From Euperipatoides rowelli (taxonomy: Eukaryota > Onychophora > Udeonychophora > Euonychophora > Peripatopsidae): 10,249 nt of DNA. Positions 1 through 7,926 of the stretch are shown here, piece by piece. Position 1 is the stretch's first letter; each line of letters starts with the position of its first letter. The position numbers and the translations under genes are program-made. The DNA lies in assembly GCA_003024985.2 (NCBI GenBank), contig PXIH01S0005759.1; one strand, 5' to 3'. The notes under the pieces were generated by a model. That model made no database searches. It saw only the letters and a program-made list of their open reading frames with translations, and was not told the DNA's origin.

Positions 1-197
1 TAACTTTAACTATTTTGCCACATGAACGAATCTTGCTTAAGTGCGCGGTATTTCCCCCCACTTCTCCTAATCAAAGTCCTTCTAAATTGGTTACATTATT
101 ATTAGAAAAAAATCTATTAAGATTGCATGTTGTATAATATACTGTACTGTTGTTGCATTATTCATGAGATACAGATCATATAATACGTCATATTGTA
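1..197. other. Non-coding leader of the window
   Basis: No reading frame, repeat or RNA signature is recognisable here. The stretch is A+T-rich with one C run near 53-59, and it carries the first copy of the TACTGTA word that recurs through the window. Confidence 0.5.
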
Positions 198-332
198 ATA
201 TTAGTGATGAGTTTCCAAACAATTGGAGTTTTTTTTTTGTCAGGGCTTTCTTAACTTAGAGAAAGCACTAACAAAACTCTCCAGTTGTTTGGAAACTTGT
301 CTTGGCCTAGCCTACAATTGTATCACTAATAT
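198..332. repeat. Imperfect long hairpin (inverted repeat), MITE-like or pre-miRNA-like
   Basis: The outer arms are ATATTAGTGAT (198-208) and ATCACTAATAT (322-332), an exact 11-bp match. The main stem pairs 211-228 (GTTTCCAAACAATTGGAG) with 279-296 (CTCCAGTTGTTTGGAAAC), 18 bp with a single G:T pair. TTTTGT (235-240) can pair with ACAAAA (271-276). The apex pairs GCTTTCT (245-251) with AGAAAGC (260-266) around an 8-base loop. The right arm holds about 25 extra bases (297-321, including CCTAGCCTA) that break the outer stem. The inner part, 211-296, is 86 bases long, within the size range of animal microRNA precursors. A small folded transposon remnant is equally plausible. No mature microRNA sequence was recognised. 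Confidence 0.7.
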
Positions 333-1257
333 ATGTGTTTATATACTAAATTACAGCACACTGAACACATGCCTAGACATAAATGACAATAAAAAACACA
401 AGTTTAAAAATAAATTAACAACTATGCAAAAAATTATGACTCCAATGCAAAAAGTTTAAAAATGATCCTTTCATTAATTATTTAAAATTAAAGTATTTTT
501 AATATTCAATTTCATAATTATTTACAATACACATTTTATAAACAAATATATACAAGCATTTCCAGAACTTATGGAAAAGAGATTAGCATAAGAGTGGCCT
601 AAGCTTTAACATAAAAAATTATTGTATAAAAATTTGAAATTCATCGATTTTAACTAAAAAACTACCATACTTTACTTAATCATATGAAAGATTATACTAA
701 TCTCAAACAAAAAATGCCAACTTTAGAAAAAAAAAAAATATTATAAAATTAACCCAAATTTTCATCATCAAACAAAATTACCAACAAATGGGGTATCAAA
801 ACGAATATCCCAAAACACAAAATAAACATCGTAATATCTCTGCATCTCGGCGTAATAATTCTGTCTATATCTGTAAAAACAAAAAAAGCAAGAAAATCAG
901 GCACAGTTCATAAAAAAAAAGCATTAAACTCAAGAGGCATGTATTCAAATTGTATCTCTAGTATTATAGAAAGCAGACTTTTCTTGTGTAGGCCTAATGA
1001 CACTCTGCGCTTATTCCATATCATATCTGGCTTCTCAGTATTATCTTCACTTATTAAATCTCATAAATCATCTCATGATGAAATCATTTAACTTTTAAAT
1101 TTCCATAACTGATAGTTGGAGCTATTTAGTTTTGCGATATGTTTTTTAAATGGGAAGAATTCATTGTTTCTTTCTTTCTTTTCAAAATGGCAGTTCCTCG
1201 TGACTTTTAGTACTTCATTTTGGATTTTTCCTGGGCCCATAACTTGTTGGGATAATT
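333..1257. other. A+T-rich non-coding stretch
   Basis: I see no gene here. The DNA is A- and T-run-rich, with stops in every frame. Local features are a TTTC-type microsatellite at about 1167-1183 and isolated GGCCTA words near 594 and 990. It could be intergenic or intronic; no convincing exon with splice sites is visible. Confidence 0.5.
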
Positions 1258-1330
1258 ATATATCTATATTAATACTTATAAAATGAATTTGTTTGTCTGT
1301 CACGCTTGAAGCCACGTTAGTCTCATAAAC
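1258..1330. repeat. Fragment resembling a widespread invertebrate interspersed repeat
   Basis: The segment reads TATATCTATATTAATACTTA, then AAAATGAATTTGTTTGTCTG, then TCACGCTTGAAGCCACG. An A+T-rich lead, then ATGAATTTGTTTGTCTGTCACGC, is familiar from the start of short repeats found in many insect and other invertebrate genomes. The usual continuation (a CTGAACCGATTTTGATGAAATTTGG-like block) is missing, so this would be a truncated, diverged scrap. The assignment is from memory and was not tested by alignment. Confidence 0.3.
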
Positions 1331-1374
1331 ATACAATCAATTGCTTTAATGAATTAAATTATTTTAAACTAACA

Positions 1375-1433
1375 GGGGAGGTCGGCAAACAATGGGGGTA
1401 TGAACGGGGGGGGGGGGATTTATTTTTGACGGG
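1375..1433 (+). other. G-rich tract with a run of 12 G, potential G-quadruplex
   Basis: In otherwise very A+T-rich DNA there are G runs at 1375-1378 (4), 1394-1398 (5), 1406-1417 (12) and 1431-1433 (3), all on the plus strand. The spacing would allow intramolecular four-stranded folding. The 12-G run is also a likely slippage and sequencing-error site. No adjacent gene is recognised, so no regulatory role can be assigned. Confidence 0.5.
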
Positions 1434-1440
1434 ATTTGGC

Positions 1441-2220
1441 TTGTATATGCATTAACCTAATTAACAGATCACAATTTGACTCACTCACTGCTCTAACATG
1501 AGTTAGATTAAAATTAAACAAAAAAATTTTTTTTTTTTTATTTGAACATGATCTGCTTTACTTGAGGATTGTTTAAAAATGGGCAACAAGAATCCCATTT
1601 TACCACATTTTTAACATCTGCACATCTATTTTCATCATATACAGAAAATCTGATGGAAGTTGCTCAAAAGTATTGAAATTGATCAAAAAAGTATTATTTC
1701 AACTCTAAATTATCCTAGAGTTGGGGTATAGTGGGTTTAATATGTAGTAGGAGTTAGGGTTCAGAGATACGGTAATGTTATGACTGTAAATTTAAAAATA
1801 ATGCTGCTATCTATATGGATACCTGTTTATAGGCACTCGTCTTTATTTGTCACCATACAATGATATAAAAAATATTTTAACATTACAAGACATGCACAGC
1901 AAGCATGAATCATATCTGCAGAGACCTCTTTTGGTTTTGAGGGATAATATAAAGAAAATAAATGTAATGTATGTGACATACAATTTGACATCTGTTTACT
2001 GTATCTTTCAACAGTCACTTTCTGGCATGGCTTCTAGCTGCTCATTTGATGATTTTTTTTTCTGCTCATGGGAATGAAGTGAAAAGGACTGAACGACATC
2101 CATACTTCTAAAAATATGTGAATAAAGGATCAACCCAATGATTTTCAAGTCTATAATTTAATCTCTGTAATGAGAATAATTTTTCAATACACTCCATTTT
2201 TTTTTGCTTCCTACTTTGAG
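1441..2220. other. A+T-rich non-coding stretch
   Basis: No supported gene. Two short open frames overlap on opposite strands around 1827-2077, but neither resembles a known protein. The interval contains long A/T runs (about 1519-1540) and is otherwise featureless. Confidence 0.5.
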
Positions 2221-2240
2221 TTCATGGAATTTGAAATCAA
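2221..2240 (+). repeat. Exact 20-bp direct repeat, copy 1
   Basis: TTCATGGAATTTGAAATCAA occurs here and again, identically and in the same orientation, at 2788-2807. This copy lies about 90 bases outside the left end of the hAT element; the other lies inside it. The flanks on both sides differ between the copies. Confidence 0.85.
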
Positions 2241-2513
2241 AACTTTGTGGAAAAGTTTTTTTTTCTGTACTTTTCTGAAATTGTGATGAAAAATAAATAG
2301 GTTTTATAGAAATGAAAAATATGTTTTAAATCAGCTATGTCCAACCGAAATTGTTTGTTGGGCTGAAAAAAAAATTGTTCTACTGTGGGACGTACATATA
2401 AAAATAGGCAAAAAATTAATCACAATATTATTTTTTTCCCTTTATTTAATTTAATAAATAAAAAAAATAATAAGCTTTACAATTAAATTATTTTTTAATA
2501 AAATCCAAAACAA

Positions 2514-2538
2514 CTTCATATTAAATTTTAATATGAAG
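2514..2538. repeat. Perfect palindrome, 12-bp arms with 1-base centre
   Basis: CTTCATATTAAA (2514-2525), a single T, then TTTAATATGAAG (2527-2538). It lies between the hAT transposase stop and the left terminal repeat. It could extrude as a cruciform or, if transcribed, form a hairpin; no function is shown. Confidence 0.85.
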
Positions 2539-2569
2539 CTTGGTTTTTTTTTATATTATTTAATCTTTT

Positions 2570-2700
2570 TTAATAATCAACTGGCAATTTAGTCGATGCA
2601 CAATTCATATTTTCATCAGCCAGCCTGTTTCGATTCTTCTATTTGACAATTCTTAATTTTGAGAATAAAGATTTTTAAAGATAGGTAAGCTAGTTCCAAT
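2570..2700 (-). pseudogene. hAT transposase C-terminal (hATC) fragment, broken
   Basis: Read on the minus strand, positions 2674 to 2570 give KSLFSKLRIVK, a TAG stop (2639-2641), then KNRNRLADENMNCASTKLPV and a TAA stop at 2570-2572. This matches the end of hAT transposases, where a CE.LFS.MK..KS segment is followed by the conserved RxRLxDExL segment of the hATC dimerisation domain; the TAG stands where serine is usual. Upstream in the same frame are further stops (for example TAA at 2675-2677), and the usual FGSTYxCE segment is not clearly preserved. The catalytic RNase H-like core and the BED zinc finger are absent, consistent with an internally deleted copy. It cannot encode a working transposase. 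The hAT assignment is secure; the subfamily is less certain. Confidence 0.75.
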
Positions 2701-2787
2701 TGCAGCTGTGATGCACAATGCCAGAAATGATTGGCATGAATTACCAGACTTGGCGCTTATCAAATCACCCGGTACAGTTTTGGTCTC

Positions 2788-2807
2788 TTCATGGAATTTG
2801 AAATCAA
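2788..2807 (+). repeat. Exact 20-bp direct repeat, copy 2
   Basis: Identical to 2221-2240 (TTCATGGAATTTGAAATCAA), 567 bases downstream, and inside the hAT remnant. Confidence 0.85.
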
Positions 2808-3098
2808 GTTTATACCTGCTTGAAAGTGCTCAATTCACTTTAAATGTTCGAATATAACTGCACTCTACTGCATTCATAGGGCTTACCTTGTCATTTGTTA
2901 TCAGCTGATATAAAATGCACTTACAATCTACTCGTTCATGGCCTTTTACTTGCTAAATCTACTTGCATGCAAAAAATTTTTAATTTTACGAATAACAAAA
3001 TATATAGTTAGCTGCACTAGTTCAGAAAGGCCGTGGAAAAAAACTTCAAATGGATCACATGCGGCCCAAGGGCTGAGTCTGCGTGTTGGACATTGCCG

Positions 3099-4376
3099 AG
3101 GATTAGGCATAATTATATGGCAGCTACTAAGCTTACAGATAATCTGTTTAACAAGGTTGCAATAGTAAAAATCTTAAATAAAACAAACACATAAATACAA
3201 AAATTAAATTTTTCTTTATTAAACATATGGTTATTATTACATACGTATATGAAATAATTAATGATTTATTTAAAACCATTATCGCATATAGAACGTTTAT
3301 AAAAAAGATAATTTTTTTCCTTCATAAAATAATATGGCTAATGCAGCCACAAAATACAGTATTTACATGAAATATATTATTTAAAAAACCAAAAAAAAAG
3401 TAAATTTTTATTTAATACGTTCAAAAGAACATATTATAAAAATTATGGTTAATGTTTTTAGTAAAATACACCAATTTTCCAAAAAGTGAGATCTTTGCAA
3501 ATAATTACTAAATACAAGAAATTTACTTCAAGGGATGAAGATGCTGGGATAAAGCAAAATTTATTAAAAATGTATTTTTAATTAATGAATCATATTTGAA
3601 AATATGCAATCTTGAGGCAACCTCTATTTGACTCAGAATGGACAATAATCTCAAAGTACCTAAGCCATTTGGAATATCATTCAATATTTTTTTTTTTTTT
3701 TTTAAAAAAGTAAATAAAATTAAAATTACAGTTTTCCTTGAACTTTTTAAAAATCCATTTCTGATTTTACTTTTTCTTAAATTAATTTTTTTTTATGAAG
3801 TATGGATAATTTTCAGGATTGATAGGAATATTGATACAAGTCTTCTGACCATAAATCAATGTTAAACCATATTGATAATAGATTTCAGAGACAATAGAAA
3901 ATATAGTTAAAAAAAATTTAAAGAAGAAAAATTTCTCCCAGTTTGTTAAGATTCTTTTATGCATAATTAATTAAAATAATTTATTTTACATTATTTCCAT
4001 AAACAATAGCTGATGGTGAAATTATTTTAATTAAATCTCTTTTTTTTTTTTACAGAAAGTATTATACAATGTTATAACAAAAAATGTGACTACTTGAATA
4101 AATAATTTGATTTCAGGTCAGCATAAAAAGAACAAGAAACTATAATAAATAAAGTACATAAGAACAAAACAAATATCAGATTGTAACTAAAATTCAGCTG
4201 CTTAAACATAAAATACCATAGGCCATAACAATATGGAATTACCAACTGGAATTTAAAAGTAAAAATAATTGAACATAAAAAACATTATTTAAATTTTCAT
4301 ATACTAATTTTAAATGTAGGTTTTTAAATTTAATTGAATATTCAAATAAAAAAGAGCTAGCCAAGATGTTTTAAAT
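3099..4376. other. A+T-rich non-coding stretch
   Basis: I see no supported gene. Long A and T runs dominate. Open frames on both strands around 3638-3964 are made of phenylalanine, lysine and isoleucine codons read through homopolymers and look like chance. No terminal repeats, tRNA-like boxes or splice-bounded exons were recognised. Confidence 0.5.
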
Positions 4377-4931
4377 CAGGGATCACCCATAAACTACGTC
4401 ACACAAGTTTTTCTTATTTTGTACCCCCTCCTGCCCACCTCTCACCTCAACTTCCCACATAATTTACTACCCCTATATGAAATTACATCACAAACTTTTG
4501 ACCTTACCCCCTTCCACAAAACAAAATGAATTAATGTAATGTATTAGACTATTAATTCATGGAAAAAATTATAAAAGAAAGATAACATAACAAGTATTAT
4601 ACGAAATATATTTAAAGTTTTTAAATATATTTTTCTAAAATAAAGTAAAATGAATAATCTTAATGCATTTTTCTTTTTGAATAATGACTAGAAGTGTCCG
4701 ATCTTGCAAGCGTATCTACTGTAAATATGTTCGTACTCACGAGGGTCCATAAACTGGTGTATGCCGGTATTTAATTTAATCAAACACATACTGTATGAAG
4801 AATTGTTGAATTTTTTTTAAAAATTACGCAACATCACATTTTAAATCCCCCTCTCACTTTTCTCTCATATTATCATGTTATTTTACCCCCTCCCCCTCTC
4901 ATGTGAAATATTTTATGGGATGGCCCCTCAG
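4377..4931. mobile_element. Non-autonomous hAT-like / MITE-type element with pyrimidine-rich ends
   Basis: The left end reads CAGGGATCACCCATAAACTA followed by CGTCACAC. The right end, as reverse complement, reads CTGAGGGGCCATCCCATAAA followed by ATATTTCACA. The shared CCCATAAA and TCACA blocks mark imperfect terminal inverted repeats. A terminus of the form CAGGG-TCATCCATAAA-TACGTCAC is familiar from many animal miniature elements, usually grouped with hAT. The inner flanks on both sides carry C-rich plus-strand tracts (TACCCCCTCC at about 4421-4430 and 4884-4893), so the subterminal parts are direct rather than inverted repeats. The middle (about 4520-4810) is plain A+T-rich DNA without coding potential. 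No 8-base target duplication is visible. The exact right boundary is uncertain by a few bases. Confidence 0.6.
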
Positions 4932-5398
4932 ATATCAATATTTTTTCTTTTACCAGGATAGATATACTGTAAAATATCACTTTGTAATGTATAAGTCTAG
5001 TACATAGTTGTTATATGAAAAACATTTTCAAATTAAAAAAAAATAGTTGGAACTTCAAGTTTTAGTGATGACATACTGTATAACTCAAGCAGAAATATTG
5101 GAATGAGATTCATATGCCCAACGAGTTGCTGCAGGCAACAAATCAAACTAGCATTTAAACAAAGATAAATGTATATACTAGTATTGATTTCTTATTTATA
5201 GCTTTCATATAAATCCTTATGAAATATCAATAATTTTCATAGATGACTGCCATTACTGAAGTCAGTATTTTGTTTTTGCTTATTCATTTCTAAGCATATA
5301 GTACATTTTTTAAAATTAAAAACTCTACTTACTGAAGTAGCAGTAAAATTATGTTTCCAATTCAATGCTTGCATGATGAAAAATATGATGGGTCTATA
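4932..5398. other. A+T-rich non-coding stretch
   Basis: Nothing recognisable apart from two TACTGTA words (near 4966 and 5074). No open frame of note. Confidence 0.5.
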
Positions 5399-5576
5399 TG
5401 TACTGAAACCATGGCAGTGTTTAAAATGAGTCTGGAAATTTTTTAAAGGTATATCGTATTTAGTATGTTATAATAAGTATATTCTGTAGTGCACTGGACT
5501 ATTTAAAAAAAAAATGTGGATAGGTTCAATACTATTAAAAATAATTCCATTTCAAATACTGCCATGCTATTACAAG
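5399..5576. repeat. Imperfect inverted repeat with 119-base spacer
   Basis: CATGGCAGTGTTTAAAATG (5410-5428) is repeated in inverted form as CATTTCAAATACTGCCATG (5548-5566), 17 of 19 bases matching; both differences are transitions. Outside this, TGTACT on the left and AGTACA on the right extend the symmetry with a 3-base offset. The spacer shows no further pairing. It may be a degraded foldback element. Confidence 0.55.
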
Positions 5577-7098
5577 TACAGGCCTTTTTTGCATCCTACA
5601 AACAATGAATTAAAAATATAATTTTGCTGTAATTTTCTAAAGCTTTTAATTTAACAAATTTCTACAAAAATAAGGTGCAACATTTCAGATATATTACGAA
5701 TGGATGGATAAATCAAAATCATCTACACTTTAATAAAAATTGAAATTTTATTTACAATATGAGTAAAGTGAATTTTTTTATCAGCCTTTCATTCTATTTC
5801 CATCTTCCTTCTAAAAAATGCAACCTAGCCTACAGCCAAATATAAACTATAGTATTCTATATACAGTAAATAAAATATATAGTTTGCTATACTTAATAGT
5901 TACAGACAGATGTCACCCTCACCATTCCAAAAAGATAACGTTAACAAAAAAATTATATACAGTATACCTTGAACTTTTGTTTATAAATACAGACTATATA
6001 ACTTTATAGCTCTCCCTCAAACTATAGTAGTTAGGCACTTTCCTATATCCCACCTTACCAAACAAAAAATTCTTTTGCACAATAGCCTAATAAAATTTGA
6101 AAATTGAAAAACAAAACAAAAAACAACAGAACAAAAAAAAATACTGTACCGGTACTGATAAAGGGGAAGGGAATCTTCATTTCGGTAGATATTATGTCTC
6201 CTTAGCAATATATTCCTAAAAATATCATAGACTATTTTGTTTAACTACAGTGGAAAACTTTGTTTATGAGACGGAATATGTCATACTATTAATATGGTTT
6301 TAATAATACTGTTAGCAATAGGAAAATCTCAACAAATCAAATTCTTGATTGCAAATTTTAAAATCTTTTATAAATCATAATTTTTTTTTTGGTTTGGAAT
6401 TTTTGAATTTAGAAATTTTATTTTTAAAATTAATAAAAGTAACTCTATTTAATAATATTTAAACATCTTGTTTCTGCTAGGAAAAAAAAAAATAAATAAA
6501 AAAAAAGATTACTATCCTGTTTATTTTAGAAAGGCAAGGAGTAAATAGTTCTGTAACAAGGTTATTTTAATTTAATGCTTCAGAAAAGCATTGAGTTTTC
6601 TTCGTTAAATAATAATGCTAAAATCTCAATATGATTATCATTTGGTGAAAACATCGGATGAATCAATATGTTAAAATGATTGATTATATGCTCAACACTG
6701 CAATCAATACATTTCTAATTCGAAATTATCTTAAAAATGTGTTTATGCTGACAATTTATTGATTGACCTTTATTTTAAATAACTAGTCTCCTTCTTTCAG
6801 CTGAGTTCACAAATATTTTTAATTATATTTTAAAATATTATTGATAATGGATAATAAAACGTTCATATGAAAAATAACAATAAGAAAAATTTGTTACAAA
6901 GGTCTAAATGTCAATAGCTGGAAATGTTTTTCTTTAATAGGAAAAAATGATACTGTACGATATTTCCTGCAATCATCTTGAAATATTTAATATAAATGAA
7001 AAATGAGCATACATATACCGAATAAGTGGAATTATTTTAAGATAATGTTCCTAATTTTATGCATAAAATATTTTTTTTTTATTAAAAAATATTAACAC
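5577..7098. other. A+T-rich non-coding stretch
   Basis: No gene is supported. Short open frames at about 5818-6009 (plus) and 6017-6208 (minus) have no recognisable protein features. There is a 10-bp palindrome GTACCGGTAC (about 6146-6155) and repeated TACTGTA / TACAGTA words. Homopolymer runs are frequent. Confidence 0.5.
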
Positions 7099-7131
7099 AT
7101 ATACTGTATATACAGTGTATATACAGTATAT
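7099..7131. repeat. Near-perfect palindrome, 16-bp arms with 1-base centre
   Basis: ATATACTGTATATACA (7099-7114), a single G at 7115, then TGTATATACAGTATAT (7116-7131). The arms match exactly. Each contains the TACTGTA/TACAGTA word that is in excess across the window. The sequence is also partly an alternating purine-pyrimidine TATA/CA tract, so it may have grown from a microsatellite. Confidence 0.9.
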
Positions 7132-7926
7132 ATAAACCGAGATTATTATTGCATACCTGGTAAAAGTTACTAAGTGCTAATTGCTCTCTTTATATAGTTT
7201 TTAGAGATGCTTAGACTTGCTAACCTCCTTTTTCCAATATTTATTGACAAGAGAAAATGTCTAAGTGATTTAATCAATTTTCTCCTGACAAATTTTCTTA
7301 CCAGTAGTTTCTAAAGTATTTTATCAACTTTTGTCTCTCAACAAATTGTTACAAATCCAGTTGCAAGGAGTTGATTAGTACTTTAACAGTTCAAAACAAA
7401 CCTTACAGTAAATCCATCTGGGAATGATTTGTGAATATCTATCAATATTTATTTGTTAAAATATTTCTATTTAATTGTTTTTTGTAAAGAATAAAACATT
7501 TTTATTCATAAATGTTTTTTTGTAAAATTATATCTATGCAATTTTATTCAAATAATATTTTTAACTGTAAAAAATAGTTATTTTAAAAATTAAACTGAAA
7601 TATATCGTTAAAGTTTATTATTATTATTACGATGTCACTAGCTTTGATGTTTAATAAAAATTAAGAATAAAAGTATTTAAAATAGAATTTAATGATAGAT
7701 AATTTATTGTCAAATAATTTTTTGTTTATTTGTAAAATTAGCTTAGTCAGTAAGCCTAGAGGGGTTGATACCTTTAGTCAAATATTCTTATAGAATCACA
7801 ACGAGGAACTAAAATAGGTTTAAACTGAATTAAAGTAATGCATATTATGCTAAATTATAATAGTTATTATAAAAATAATCATCATTCTTTGATCAATATT
7901 ATATTCATATTATTCTCCTTCAATTT
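7132..7926. other. Non-coding upstream flank of the transposase-like pseudogene
   Basis: No open frame of note. A 15-bp inverted repeat with 2 mismatches (TTGACAAGAGAAAAT at 7244-7258, ATTTTCTCCTGACAA at 7277-7291) could form a small hairpin. A (TTA)5 microsatellite lies at about 7615-7629. If the 7927-10039 gene belongs to a mobile element, its left end should lie here. The only candidate I see is TATTGACAA at 7242-7250, which is repeated in inverted form at the very end of the window. Confidence 0.45.

Larger units (their letters stand above)
2332..3098 (-). mobile_element. Decayed, internally shortened hAT-family transposon
   Basis: The left end is CAGCTATGTCCAACC (2332-2346). The right end, read as reverse complement from 3098, is CGGCAATGTCCAACA, giving 12 of 15 matching bases. 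A CAG start and a GTCCAAC block followed by CGGCC/CATGTG-type sequence (compare CACATGCGGCCCAAGG at 3056-3071) are typical of hAT elements of the ZBED5 / GTF2IRD2-related group. The body is only about 770 bases, far below a full autonomous element. It retains the 3' end of a transposase on the minus strand close to the left end, which is the expected orientation. The 8-base flanks (TTTTAAAT on the left, AGGATTAG on the right) do not match, so no target-site duplication can be claimed. A perfect palindrome at 2514-2538 lies in the transposase 3' flank. Confidence 0.7.

Noticed and set aside
223-459. Open frame of 78 codons on the plus strand
   Set aside because: It uses a non-ATG start, overlaps the hairpin, and ends in A+T-rich simple sequence; no protein family features.
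1827-2077. Overlapping open frames on both strands
   Set aside because: Opposite-strand shadows in non-coding DNA, with no motif, no flanking splice signals that convince, and no recognisable homology.
2938-3165. Plus-strand open frame of 75 codons
   Set aside because: It runs antisense through the 5' end of the hAT element and across its right terminus, so it is a chance frame.
3638-3964. Phe/Lys/Ile-rich open frames on both strands
   Set aside because: They are produced by reading through T and A runs; composition mimics a membrane protein but no ordered features are present.
2318-4379. Identical 14-mer ATGTTTTAAATCAG immediately preceding and entering both hAT-type elements (about 2321-2334 and 4366-4379)
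   Set aside because: TTTTAAAT fits a loose hAT target preference, but a shared 14-mer is roughly expected once by chance in DNA this A+T-rich, and neither element has a matching duplicate on its right side.
5818-6208. Short open frames on both strands
   Set aside because: No family features; length is within chance expectation.
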